Shown: positions 41,713 to 50,705 of the stretch, piece after piece
Numbering within the stretch: the first letter of the stretch is position 1
Layout: each line of letters starts with the position of its first letter
DNA from: Novosphingobium sp. PhB165
GTDB lineage: Bacteria; Pseudomonadota; Alphaproteobacteria; Sphingomonadales; Sphingomonadaceae
Reading direction: 5' to 3'
Length of the DNA stretch: 64,000 bases
Assembly: GCF_004341845.1 (NCBI RefSeq)
Contig: NZ_SLVB01000002.1
Coordinates: forward strand, 652,208 to 716,207
Made by a program: the position numbers and the translations under genes
The notes under the pieces: model-generated
Told to the model about the DNA's origin: nothing
Databases searched by the model: none
What the model saw: the letters and a program-made list of their open reading frames with translations, nothing else

Positions 41713-42766
41713 CGTTGCCGGCGCGCGAAAAGCGCTCGGGCGAGAAGCGGTCAAGCATGTCGGCGCGGGCGGAACGGCCCAGCACCGATAGCCGCGACGG
41801 ATCACCCAGCGCCGCGCGGAGGCCTTCGGCAAGGCTTCCGGCGTCTCCGGGCGCGGCGAGCCAGCCGGTTTCGCCCGAACGGATCGAATGGGCCAGTTCC
41901 CCGACGCGCGATGCCACGACCGGCAGCCCTGCTGTCAATGCCTCGTGCCCGGCGATGCAGAAACCTTCCGAACGCGAAGGCTGGAGATAGAGGTGGCAGT
42001 CGGCCAGAAAGCGCTTCGGCTCCTCGGTGTATCCGGCAAGGCGCAGGTTCTCGACACCCAAAGTCCGGGCTTGCGCTTCGAGGCGCTCGCGCTCGGCGCC
42101 GTCGCCGGCAATCACGACCTCGCAGGGGACGGGCGGCACGAAACCGCCCTGCCGCAGCCGCGCCAACGCCTCGATCAGCACGTCGTAGCCCTTGACCGGG
42201 TGCAGGCGGCCAAGGCTGCCGAGGCGCAGAACCTCGCCCGGATGCCAGCCCTGCGCGACCGGCATGGCGGGATCGACGGCGTAGATCGGCCATGTCTCCA
42301 GCCGCTGTTCCGATACGCCGAGACGCTGCGTGGCGAACCTCGCGACCGAGCGGGAATCCGCCACCCACAACGAAGCCCGCGACTGAAGCAGGCGCAGCAG
42401 GCGCAAGTTCCACGGCTTCAGGAACGCGGCGTGCTGCCATGAAATCACCGGCAGGTTCATCATCGGTCCGGCAATCAGGCCCAGCAGCGTCGCGCGGCTG
42501 AGCGAGGTCCACAAGTGCGTGGCCCGCCAGGCGCGCACCTCGTGCATCATCCAGTGCAGGGCCCGGGCGTGGTCCTTCTCTCCGCCGTCGCGAACACGGG
42601 GATCGAGGCCCGCTGCTTCCATCGCCGGCAAGGCGCGGCCGTCCCGGCGGGTAAGCGCAAAGACGCGCACTTCGGCGCCTGCCTCGGCCAGCACGCGCGC
42701 GACCGACGGCACCGGCAGCGCCGCGCCGCCGCCTTCCACCGAGTTGATGATATAGGCAATCCGCAT
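41678..42766 (-). CDS. GT4-type glycosyltransferase (locus 2, gene 4)
   Basis: A 362-residue enzyme from the ATG at 42766 (the frame runs on to 42976 but lacks support). The C-terminal Rossmann domain has the GT4 pattern: LGSLGRLHPVKGYDVLIEAL (about 165-184), AGDGAERERLEAQ, YLQPSRSEGFCIAGHEALTAG (about 265-285, with the E-x7-E region) and GLPVVASRVGELAH. The N-terminal domain starts MRIAYIINSVEGGGAA. It probably transfers a sugar from a nucleotide donor to a surface glycan. It follows the flippase gene by 5 bp. Confidence 0.85.
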   Translation of the reverse strand: MRIAYIINSVEGGGAALPVPSVARVLAEAGAEVRVFALTRRDGRALPAMEAAGLDPRVRDGGEKDHARALHWMMHEVRAWRATHLWTSLSRATLLGLIAGPMMNLPVISWQHAAFLKPWNLRLLRLLQSRASLWVADSRSVARFATQRLGVSEQRLETWPIYAVDPAMPVAQGWHPGEVLRLGSLGRLHPVKGYDVLIEALARLRQGGFVPPVPCEVVIAGDGAERERLEAQARTLGVENLRLAGYTEEPKRFLADCHLYLQPSRSEGFCIAGHEALTAGLPVVASRVGELAHSIRSGETGWLAAPGDAGSLAEGLRAALGDPSRLSVLGRSARADMLDRFSPERFSRAGNAIYQRIAQGPA

Positions 42767-42771
42767 CGCGC

Positions 42772-44145
42772 TCACCGTTGCAGGCTGCTGCGCCATACGA
42801 GGAACACAAGCAGTCCGCTGGCAAGGATCGCCTGCCCGAGCGCCTGAATGCCCGCGCCCATCAGGCCGTACTGGTGGAGCAGCCACGGCATGGCCGAGAG
42901 GAAAACGAGGCTGGCGAACAGGTTCGCACTCATCGACCGGGCGGGATGGCCCAGCGCGGAGATCGCCGAACTGCACGGGGGGCCGATCAGCGCGATGGCG
43001 CGGGCCAGCACGAGGACGATCATCACCCCGGCCGCCTCGGTAAATGCCTTGCCGGCCAGAAGATGCAGGATCTGCTGCGGGAACAGCGCCACGACCAACA
43101 CCACCGGCGCCGCCGCCAGCAAACCGATCACCACGATCTTGCCGAGAATACGGCGCAGCGCCTTGCCGCCCCGGCCGCTCGCGACGACGTGGGACAGTTC
43201 CGCATAAGCGGTATTGCCAAGGATCTGCGCGGGCTGTGCGATGATAACGGTGGCCCGTTGCGCCACCGAGAACAGGCCCGCCATGGCCGGACCTAGCACC
43301 CAGCCCACGACCAGCGGCGCGACTCTGCCGGTCAACTCGCCCAGCGTGACATCGGCGTTGCTGGCGATCAGGAAGCGCCAGATTCCTTCATTTTCCTCTG
43401 CCGGATCACCCTGTTCCGGATCCCACAAGGCGCTGCCCAGTTCGCGCGCGGCCACCCACAGGCCCATGGCCCAGAGTACCGCGAACTCGGCCAGCGCCGC
43501 CAGCAGCCATGCCACCAGAAACGAGCGAAGGCCCCAGCCGAAGGCGATCACGATCAGGGCCCCGCCCAACCGGACGACCGGCTGAACCAGATTGTGCAGC
43601 CCCAGCAGGTCGAAACGACCGCATAGCTGGAGATAGCCTGCCGGTGTCGAGCGCACTGATCCGAGAACCGCGAAAGCATAGAACGGCGCGAACGCCATGG
43701 CCTTGGGCGGCCAGTCGAGATGCGGCCCGACCAGCGGCACCAGCAACATGGCCGAAAGAATGGCCAGAGCCCCCCCGATCAACTCTACTTTCGCGCCGAA
43801 GCGGAGGAGTCTGACCAGACGATGCGGCTCGTTCTTCTGCTGCGCCTCCGCGCCATAGCGCACGACGGCCTGCCATGAGGGGAACTCCACGATGCCGCAG
43901 ACGGTCGTGACATAGGCATGGACCAGCACCAGCACGCCATATTCGGTCGGACCGAGGAAGCGGGTTGCCAGCAGCAGATAGCCAAGGCTGATGATCCCCG
44001 CCCCGGCCTTGCCGCCCAACACGAGGCCCAGCGACGTGAAGATCCGGCCGACGATTCCGTGCGGCCGGGCCGCATGCCCTACCTCGTGCGCAACATCGTT
44101 CGGGACGATTTCGTCCTGTGACCGGGCCATTCGTCTGGCGAACAT
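42772..44145 (-). CDS. Oligosaccharide flippase family protein (locus 2)
   Basis: A 457-residue membrane protein from the ATG at 44145, with GAGGCGGG upstream (the frame continues to 44220). Twelve or more hydrophobic segments, beginning with IISLGYLLLATRFLGPTEYG, a common sequence type in Wzx-like flippases. It is similar in form and position to the flippase at 1289. It lies between the CDP-glycerol-transferase-like and glycosyltransferase genes. It would export a lipid-linked repeat unit. Confidence 0.85.
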   Translation of the reverse strand: MFARRMARSQDEIVPNDVAHEVGHAARPHGIVGRIFTSLGLVLGGKAGAGIISLGYLLLATRFLGPTEYGVLVLVHAYVTTVCGIVEFPSWQAVVRYGAEAQQKNEPHRLVRLLRFGAKVELIGGALAILSAMLLVPLVGPHLDWPPKAMAFAPFYAFAVLGSVRSTPAGYLQLCGRFDLLGLHNLVQPVVRLGGALIVIAFGWGLRSFLVAWLLAALAEFAVLWAMGLWVAARELGSALWDPEQGDPAEENEGIWRFLIASNADVTLGELTGRVAPLVVGWVLGPAMAGLFSVAQRATVIIAQPAQILGNTAYAELSHVVASGRGGKALRRILGKIVVIGLLAAAPVVLVVALFPQQILHLLAGKAFTEAAGVMIVLVLARAIALIGPPCSSAISALGHPARSMSANLFASLVFLSAMPWLLHQYGLMGAGIQALGQAILASGLLVFLVWRSSLQR

Positions 44146-44158
44146 GATATCGCCCGCC

Positions 44159-45352
44159 TCAGGCCGAAGCGCGCTGAAGCGGCCTGAGCGTTCGCACGCA
44201 ACCGTTCGCGAAATCGACAATGGCCCGCGCCGCGCGGACCGAGGAGGGTGTGGGCTGGAGATCGAAGCTCTCGGCGAACAGGTCTTCCTGCACGCGGCGG
44301 TAATGGCTTTCGTGCAGATCTTCCGCGCGCGCGATGGCGCCGGGCAGTTCCTCGGGCCCGGAAATCACCTCTCCGGCGGTCCAATGATGGAAATTGGGAT
44401 CGTCGCGCCAGGCATGGCCGTGGCTGTTCAGGAAGATGCAGGGACGCGGACGCAGCAGGAATTCGTAGACCTGGCTGCTGGCATCGCCAAGGTAGATGTC
44501 CGCCGACATCGTATAGGTCATGTCGGTCGAGGCGCGGCTGCCAAGATCGATCTTGATGTTCTCGCCGCGCAGAAACTTCGGCGGGATCGTCCCGGCCTTC
44601 TCGACGGTCAGCTTGTCGATGGTCACGACGAACTGCCGCTGGAACAGCATGACATGCGGCGCGAACAGAAGCCCGTTTCGCTCGTCGCCCAGAAAGTGTT
44701 CGAAAACGTCATGCCCGTGGCGATACCACGAGGACAAGTGCGGCGAACAGTGCGGATTGTAGAGTACGACCTTTTCGGCCGTGGGAAGGAACCGCTTGGG
44801 CGCGGCATCGCGCTGGAGGTCGAACTTGGGATAGCCGACCATGCTGATCTGCGCGGGATCGACACCCGCTTCGGCAATCAGGCGGTCGCGGATCTTCGGG
44901 CCCGAGCAGAGCACGTGATCGAAGCTGGCGCTGGCCTTGTCGAAGCCGATCGCCCGGTCTCCCGCACCGTGGCGGGTATGGACGAAGGCAAGATTGCGCA
45001 GGCCATAGCGATTCCTGAGAATCAGCGAGGTCTTCTCGGCCACCACCAGCACGTCGAGGCTGCGGAAGAAATCGAGATTGTCGCGATAGATGAGGATCTT
45101 CGCGGCCGGGACGACCCGGCCGAGCAGCGAATCCATGCGCTTCGAAAACGCCGAGGGCGAAAGCTCGACATGTTCGATGCGCGTGCCGATGCGGTCCCCG
45201 CCCAGCCTGCGGACTTCGGCCGCGAGCGCGGCGTTGGTCGTCGCAACCACCAGTTCGCCCGAAAATCCGCCATCCGCCATGGCCAGGGCAATGGGCAGGC
45301 TGTGCGCGACCTGGTGAATCTGGTCGTGGTTGAAAAGGAATCCGATGCGCAT
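44159..45352 (-). CDS. CDP-glycerol glycerophosphotransferase-like protein
   Basis: A 397-residue protein from the ATG at 45352. Two Rossmann-like halves: MRIGFLFNHDQIHQVAHSLP at the start and, after 200, VVLYNPHCSPHLSSWYRHG, then the C-terminal SADIYLGDASSQVYEFLLRP, where D-x-S-S-Q/x resembles the nucleotide-binding site of CDP-glycerol glycerophosphotransferases. No membrane segment. It would act on a phospho-polyol or a related glycan step. The gene lies between the two glycosyltransferase regions. The exact donor is unknown. Confidence 0.7.
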   Translation of the reverse strand: MRIGFLFNHDQIHQVAHSLPIALAMADGGFSGELVVATTNAALAAEVRRLGGDRIGTRIEHVELSPSAFSKRMDSLLGRVVPAAKILIYRDNLDFFRSLDVLVVAEKTSLILRNRYGLRNLAFVHTRHGAGDRAIGFDKASASFDHVLCSGPKIRDRLIAEAGVDPAQISMVGYPKFDLQRDAAPKRFLPTAEKVVLYNPHCSPHLSSWYRHGHDVFEHFLGDERNGLLFAPHVMLFQRQFVVTIDKLTVEKAGTIPPKFLRGENIKIDLGSRASTDMTYTMSADIYLGDASSQVYEFLLRPRPCIFLNSHGHAWRDDPNFHHWTAGEVISGPEELPGAIARAEDLHESHYRRVQEDLFAESFDLQPTPSSVRAARAIVDFANGCVRTLRPLQRASA

Positions 45353-45428
45353 GATGCAGGGACGCCGTGCCCGCACCGATTCCGCACCCGGGTACGAAAT
45401 TTTTTTGAAATATGCCGCAACAAGACCG

Positions 45429-46601
45429 CTAGGCCGGGTCGGCCGCGGCGGCGAAGCGGGCCTCACGACCTTGCGCGATGGCCTCGCGCATCGTCGCGAG
45501 GTAGGCGGCGGCAGCGCGTTCGAGCGTAAAGTGCGCCGCATAGCCGCGCTCCACGGCGCAGAGCTTGGGCAGGGCCGCGCAACCGGCAATCGCCGCTGCC
45601 AGCCCCGGCGCATCCCCCACCGGCACGATCACGCCGCGCGTTCCGTGGCCGAGCAGCGATTTCATGCTGGAACAGCAATCGGTGGCGATCACCGGCAGGC
45701 CCGCCGCAATGGCCTCGATCACCACGGCGGGCACGCCTTCGTAGTTGGACGAGAGGATCAGGCAATCGGCATCGCACAGGAAAGGATCGGGGCAGGCCAC
45801 GTGACCGGCGAACGTGACATGGTTCTGCAAGGCCAGTTGCCTCACCTGCCGCTCCAGCGCGGCCCGGCCGCAGCCCTCACCGACGATGGTGAGCCGGTCA
45901 CCGGGGCGAAAACCCTCGGCAAAGGCCATGAGCAGCAGCGGCAAGTTCTTCTGCGCCGCCAGTCGCCCCACCGCAACGAAGCGATGGCCCTGACCCTGCT
46001 TGCGCTCCCGCTCGATGGCGAGCAGCCGTTCGAGACGGGCCCGGTCAAGCGCCGGATCGTGGATGGTAGAGACCCGGTGATCGCCGACACCCATGCCCTC
46101 GACGATCTCCTCGAACATCGGCTCGGCAAGCCCGACGAAGCGTTCGAGCAGCAAACCGTTGATCTTGAGCCAGCACCGATACCATCGGCGCCGAAACGCC
46201 GTCTTGTCCGCCCGGACGAGGTCGTTGCTGACTTTTACCACCACCGGCGGGCAGCGCCCGCGCAGCAGCAGCTTCATCATCACGCAGACGATCGTGTACG
46301 TGTTGCCAGGGCAGAAAATGACGTCCGCGCGGTTGCGGAGGAGATAGTGGAACAGGCTCCATATCATCCATAGCGTTTCAAGGCGCGCAGTCGGAAACCG
46401 GAGCGGAGATCGATTGGGACGGATCCGGTAATCCAGCGTCCGGGGCGCATTGGCCCGGTCCAGCCCCTCGTCCCGCCCCAGCACGACGACGACCTCGTGG
46501 CCCAGATCCTGCCAATGGCGCGCCAGTCCCAACGCGACCCGTTCGACACCGCCGGGCTCGAAACTGTGAATGGGAAGGACGATCCTGAGAGGCTGGGTCA
46601 T
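45429..46601 (-). CDS. GT4-type glycosyltransferase (locus 2, gene 1)
   Basis: A 390-residue enzyme. N-terminal acceptor domain MTQPLRIVLPIHSFEPGGVE (G-G-V-E/R motif), C-terminal donor domain with VAVGRLAAQKNLPLLLMAFA (about 205-225), IVGEGCGRAALERQ and ILSSNYEGVPAVVIEAIAAG (about 285-305, the E-x7-E region). Typical of GT4 retaining transferases with nucleotide sugars. It begins 42 bp after the end of the TonB-receptor gene at 46644, so it may be read through from the sigma/anti-sigma operon. Confidence 0.88.
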   Translation of the reverse strand: MTQPLRIVLPIHSFEPGGVERVALGLARHWQDLGHEVVVVLGRDEGLDRANAPRTLDYRIRPNRSPLRFPTARLETLWMIWSLFHYLLRNRADVIFCPGNTYTIVCVMMKLLLRGRCPPVVVKVSNDLVRADKTAFRRRWYRCWLKINGLLLERFVGLAEPMFEEIVEGMGVGDHRVSTIHDPALDRARLERLLAIERERKQGQGHRFVAVGRLAAQKNLPLLLMAFAEGFRPGDRLTIVGEGCGRAALERQVRQLALQNHVTFAGHVACPDPFLCDADCLILSSNYEGVPAVVIEAIAAGLPVIATDCCSSMKSLLGHGTRGVIVPVGDAPGLAAAIAGCAALPKLCAVERGYAAHFTLERAAAAYLATMREAIAQGREARFAAAADPA

Positions 46602-46643
46602 GCCGGCATGACTCCGGACGCCCGATGGACCCGCACATGCCGA

Positions 46644-49046
46644 TCAAAACGTCGCGTCGACGCCCAGTCTCACGGAGCGCGGGCGCATCGGCGTCTGTTG
46701 CAGCCCGTCGGCCACGGTGAAGGGATTGCCGAAAGCGAACGTGTTGCCCCGCTGGTCGAGCGCATTGTCGATATCCAGCGAGAGCCCCCAGCGCCCGAAC
46801 CCGAGCCGCGCGCCCATCGAAAGATCGTAGTAACGCCCCTGCCCCAATGCGAAGGGCGCCACGATGGCCAGCTTCGAATGCCCGACGTAGCGCAGGGCGG
46901 CGTCTGCGGTCAGGTTCGCCCAGCCGAAGCCATGGGTATACTTGACCGCCGTCCGCCAGCCTTCGTCGGCGATGTTAGGAAGGTCGCGGTCATCAACATT
47001 GTCGAACCCCGGCGCCGGATCGGACAAGTTGCTCGAATTGAGGAAGCCCGCAGCCTCGAAAGACAGTGCGTCGACCGGGTGCCATGCGAGTGACAGCGCC
47101 ACATTGCGCACCCGTCCCGAACCGATATTGGCTATGTAGGGCAGCCCGTCGACGCCGACGAGATCCGCCTGAATATCCCGCCAGCGCGCCACGGACGCCG
47201 CCAGACTGCCGGACAGGCGCGCGCCCTTTTCCATGCCGAAGCGCAGGCCCACTTCCATCGTCTCGATACGATCGGACACGAAGCGGTCGGCGCTGGGATC
47301 GGTGGCCGAACCGGTGACTTGCAGGCCGCCCGGCCGGTAGCCCTGCTGATAGCGCCCGTAGAGCAGCAGTCCCGCCCGGGGCTTCCACGCCAGCGCCGCC
47401 GAGGGCAGGAATCGCTTCTGGCGCCGCAGCGGCTCGTAATCGATATCCTCGGGGTTACTGTTGTCGCTGCCCATGAACTCGCTGGTCTGGCGCACGTAGC
47501 TGTACCGGCCGCCCAGCGTAAGCTGGAAGGTACGGCCAAGCGGCACGCCGACCTCCCCGAACACGGCGGCGTCCAGAGTGACGTTCGAGACGCTGGACAA
47601 CGGTTCCGGCGCATCGGGCGCGCCAAGACTGCGGGCGGCGTGGTCGGTGTTGTGGAGCAGGCTGACGCCCGCCAGCCATGTTCCGCGCGTACCCCATTGC
47701 CCGGTCAGGCGCGTCTCGTGCGAGAACAGCCGGACGCCGATATCCTCCTCGTACTTGCGGATCTCGTCAGGATCGACCGTCGCGTCGAACACGGTATCGA
47801 TGCTCTGACGGGCATAGCCCGTCGCCGAAACGAGCTGCATTCGGTCCCAGTCGCGCGAGACGGTGAGCCCGATGAGCCGGTAGTCGTTGTCGAACGGCTG
47901 GGCGATGTAGGACGAGCGGGTCAGATCGGGCTCGCCGCGCAGGGTATATTGGCCGTCGCGCGAATTGAGGTTCTGCCCTACCAGCGTGAGATCGGCTGTC
48001 CACGCCGCGTCCGGCTGCCAGCGCAGCGTTGCGCGAAGGCCGGTGCTGCTGTTGCGATTGATGTCGCTGAGGCCGCGCCGGGCATCGTCGATATAGCCGC
48101 CATCCACGGTGCGGTAGACTACTGTCCGCAAGGCCAGCTTCCGCGCCACGATGGGCACGTTGGCGACCAGCGCACCATCGCCGCCCGGTTCGCCTTTCTG
48201 CGTGAAACGCAGGCCGAAGGCCCCTTCGGCGCTCCACCCGTTCGGATCGGGCGGCGTCGGCACCAGCCGAATGATCCCGCCCAGCGTCCCCGCGCCGTAG
48301 AGTGTGCCTTGCGGCCCTTCGAGCACTTCCACCCGCGTAATATCGTGCAGCGCAAGGTCCGGGTCCGGCGCGCTGTAGATCAGCCGCAAGTCGCCGAGGT
48401 ACTGGCTGATCGTTGCCTGACTGGTGCCGTTGAAGCTGCTGTCGGCAATGCCGCGAATGAAGATCTTGTTCCGCCCGGGCCCCAGGTTGGTGGAGGAAAG
48501 CTCCGGAAGCTTGCCGAGGATATAGCCGGTGCCGCGTCCGCCGGCGCGGGCCAGTTCCTCGCGGGTGGGTTCGACGACGGCAACGCTGGCAGGATAATCG
48601 GCAAGGCCGATACGCTGCTTGGTAGCCGTGACGACGATGTCCGGGCCCGAAGTTTCCAGCACCGGTCGGGAGTGCGGAGGAACGACCGGCACGCGATCCG
48701 GCGCGCGGGCGGCATGCGGCGCAGGTGGACGCCGGACCAGACGCACTGTCCGGGCATCGATGAACACCGCGTCATAGCCGCTGCCCGCAAGCAGCCGCCG
48801 TAGCGCGTCCGCTACCTCGTAACGCCCCGAAAGACCGCGCGTGCGCAGGCTGTCGAGCTTCGGATCGCCCAGCACGATCGAAATCCCGCCCTGCTGCGCC
48901 AGCGTGATCAGGCCATCGGAAAGTCTTCCCGCTGGCACCGAGAAGGCGCGGATTTCCCCGGCCAAAGCCGGGGCGATGCAGACAGTATTGATGGCGACCG
49001 CAAAGAGCGCGGGAACAAACCAGTCATCGTGTAATCGACCACCCAT
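46644..49046 (-). CDS. TonB-dependent transducer-type receptor with STN domain (FecA-like)
   Basis: An 800-residue outer-membrane protein. Signal peptide (about 1-29), then a secretin/TonB short N-terminal domain (about 30-105: FSVPAGRLSDGLITLAQQGG, YEVADALRRLLAGSGYDAVF), the mark of receptors that signal to a FecR-type anti-sigma. A TonB box follows (DIVVTATKQ), then the plug (LPELSSTNLGPGRNKIFIRG, VEVLEGPQGTLYGAGTLGG) and the barrel ending RLGVDATF. Its start overlaps the end of the FecR gene by 23 bp. Substrate unknown; iron-siderophore or glycan are both possible. Confidence 0.92.
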   Translation of the reverse strand: MGGRLHDDWFVPALFAVAINTVCIAPALAGEIRAFSVPAGRLSDGLITLAQQGGISIVLGDPKLDSLRTRGLSGRYEVADALRRLLAGSGYDAVFIDARTVRLVRRPPAPHAARAPDRVPVVPPHSRPVLETSGPDIVVTATKQRIGLADYPASVAVVEPTREELARAGGRGTGYILGKLPELSSTNLGPGRNKIFIRGIADSSFNGTSQATISQYLGDLRLIYSAPDPDLALHDITRVEVLEGPQGTLYGAGTLGGIIRLVPTPPDPNGWSAEGAFGLRFTQKGEPGGDGALVANVPIVARKLALRTVVYRTVDGGYIDDARRGLSDINRNSSTGLRATLRWQPDAAWTADLTLVGQNLNSRDGQYTLRGEPDLTRSSYIAQPFDNDYRLIGLTVSRDWDRMQLVSATGYARQSIDTVFDATVDPDEIRKYEEDIGVRLFSHETRLTGQWGTRGTWLAGVSLLHNTDHAARSLGAPDAPEPLSSVSNVTLDAAVFGEVGVPLGRTFQLTLGGRYSYVRQTSEFMGSDNSNPEDIDYEPLRRQKRFLPSAALAWKPRAGLLLYGRYQQGYRPGGLQVTGSATDPSADRFVSDRIETMEVGLRFGMEKGARLSGSLAASVARWRDIQADLVGVDGLPYIANIGSGRVRNVALSLAWHPVDALSFEAAGFLNSSNLSDPAPGFDNVDDRDLPNIADEGWRTAVKYTHGFGWANLTADAALRYVGHSKLAIVAPFALGQGRYYDLSMGARLGFGRWGLSLDIDNALDQRGNTFAFGNPFTVADGLQQTPMRPRSVRLGVDATF

Positions 49047-49980
49047 CGGCTGTTTCGGTCACCTTCGCGCCAATCAGGAGTTCGACACGCCGGCGTAGCG
49101 ATGCATTGTCGCCATCCAACTGTATCACACCTGTAAAACTGGCATGCGATAGTTCCGGACCCAGTTCGATGGCAATCCCCCGCGCTCGGGTAATGTCACC
49201 CGCAACTTCGACAAGCGGCGCCTCGCGGTAGACCAGCTTGCCGCGCGTCCAGCTGCCGATATCGGCGGGCGCGCGGGTGCCTTCGACCAGCCGGTCCCCG
49301 CTGGCATCCAGCGTATCCCCGGCATTGAGCCGCAGCCGGGTTACCCCGTCCTCGAAGCGCACCGCGCCTTCCGCCACTTCGACCTGCAATCCGCGCCCGC
49401 TCGACCGGACATTGAACACAGTGCCGACATCGACGATCCTCTGCGCGCCCACCGTCAATGCGAAGGGGCTCCCCGCGTCGTGCCGGATCGAGAACTGCGC
49501 CTCGCCAGACTTGAGTTCGGCCACGCGCGGATCGGATTTGCTGAGAACCAGCTCCGTGCCGCCGTTGAGCGCGATCCGGCTGCCGTCGGACAACGCAAGT
49601 GTCCGCGATTCTCCGGGGGCGGTGCTGACGGTATATTCCTGACCCATACGGCCCATCACGGCCCAACTACCGACCGCGACAAGGGCGAAGGAAGCCGCCA
49701 TGGCCGGCCACATCCAGCGCCGCCGACCTGCCGTTCCGCGTCCCGTCGCGACAGCCGCCACGGGAATCTCCCCGGCTTCCGCCGGTTCCTGCCGGGCCAG
49801 TCCAATGGCGGGTTCCAGCGCATGATCGGCATCGCAGATCGCCTCGTAAGCGTCGTTATGGCGCTCGTCAGCCTCCAGCCAGTGGGTGAATTCGTTCCAC
49901 TCCTCCTCGCTCGCATCGGCAAGGCGCAAGTGCCAGGCAATTGCCTGCGACTGAATGTCGTGCTCAGCGGGACGAGCCAT
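49024..49980 (-). CDS. FecR-type anti-sigma factor
   Basis: A 318-residue membrane protein. An N-terminal DUF4880-like sigma-binding domain (about 10-65: AIAWHLRLADASEEEWNEFT) is followed by one membrane segment (about 90-108), then the periplasmic FecR domain (GESRTLALSDGSRIALNGGT, about 120-140, and DVGTVFNVRS). It transmits a signal from the receptor's STN domain to the sigma factor. It overlaps the sigma gene by 17 bp and the receptor gene by 23 bp, so the three are co-expressed. Confidence 0.92.
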   Translation of the reverse strand: MARPAEHDIQSQAIAWHLRLADASEEEWNEFTHWLEADERHNDAYEAICDADHALEPAIGLARQEPAEAGEIPVAAVATGRGTAGRRRWMWPAMAASFALVAVGSWAVMGRMGQEYTVSTAPGESRTLALSDGSRIALNGGTELVLSKSDPRVAELKSGEAQFSIRHDAGSPFALTVGAQRIVDVGTVFNVRSSGRGLQVEVAEGAVRFEDGVTRLRLNAGDTLDASGDRLVEGTRAPADIGSWTRGKLVYREAPLVEVAGDITRARGIAIELGPELSHASFTGVIQLDGDNASLRRRVELLIGAKVTETADGWSITR

Positions 49981-50620
49981 CGAACCCTCCTGTCATTTCG
50001 GCAGGCCCTGTCATCCCCGTAGTTGGGGGCGTGTCCTCAAGCCGGTTTCGAATTTCGAGCACCGCGCGATAGGCGCGCTGCAAGTGCTTTTCCACCGCGC
50101 TCAGGCTGATGCCCTGTTCGATGGCGATATCCTTCTGCGAAGCGCCCTCGACCCGGAACTGGCGGAAAATATGGGCCGTGCGTTCCGGCAACTCGGCCAG
50201 TCTCGCCTCGACACGGGCAAGCTGGTCGCGCGCGACCAACGCGGTTTCGGGATCGGGCGCGGCATCGGCCTGTTCCTCGGCGGCATCCCCCCGCCCATGA
50301 GTGCCCGTGCCCGTGCCCGTGCCGGTCCGGGCATCGGGCCGCACTTCGATCCAGCCAGCGTCGCGGGCCTGACGGCGCGTCTCGGTCCGGCGGCGCGTAT
50401 GCGCCATGTTGTTGACCATCTGGTAGAGATAGGCACGCGGCGAGCGGACCGGGCCGGTCACGCTGGTCTCAAGGCGGATGAACAGGTCTTGCAGCACGTC
50501 CTCGGCATCGGCCTCGCTGACGCGCCGCGCCAGCAGGAACCGGCGCAGTTCCCCCCGCATCGCCAGACTGAGCTGCCGCAGACCGCCCTCGGCAGGCACT
50601 TCCTGCCCCAGCGACGTCAT
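49964..50620 (-). CDS. FecI-type ECF sigma factor
   Basis: A 218-residue protein from the ATG at 50620 (the frame goes on to 50698). Region 2 (RRFLLARRVSEADAEDVLQD LFIRLE, about 25-50) and region 4 (LARVEARLAELPERT, about 135, then GASQKDIAIEQGISLSAVEKHLQRAYR, about 155-181) are clear. An insertion between them (DARTGTGTGTGTHGRGDAAE) contains a Thr-Gly run. It would start transcription of the receptor gene and perhaps others once FecR gives the signal. Confidence 0.9.
   Translation of the reverse strand: MTSLGQEVPAEGGLRQLSLAMRGELRRFLLARRVSEADAEDVLQDLFIRLETSVTGPVRSPRAYLYQMVNNMAHTRRRTETRRQARDAGWIEVRPDARTGTGTGTGTHGRGDAAEEQADAAPDPETALVARDQLARVEARLAELPERTAHIFRQFRVEGASQKDIAIEQGISLSAVEKHLQRAYRAVLEIRNRLEDTPPTTGMTGPAEMTGGFDGSSR
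50304..50331 (-). repeat. Hexanucleotide repeat in the sigma-factor gene
   Basis: Four 6-bp units, GGCACG on the minus strand (seen on the plus strand as CGTGCC or CCCGTG), encode Thr-Gly pairs in the linker between regions 2 and 4. Unit length keeps the frame. Confidence 0.7.
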
Positions 50621-50705
50621 AGCCCGTCCTCCTTGCGCAATCGCACTCTCCTCGATCAGGTAAAGCAGATGTTCGGATGATCTTCCAGCGGCGGTCATGG
50701 CGCCC

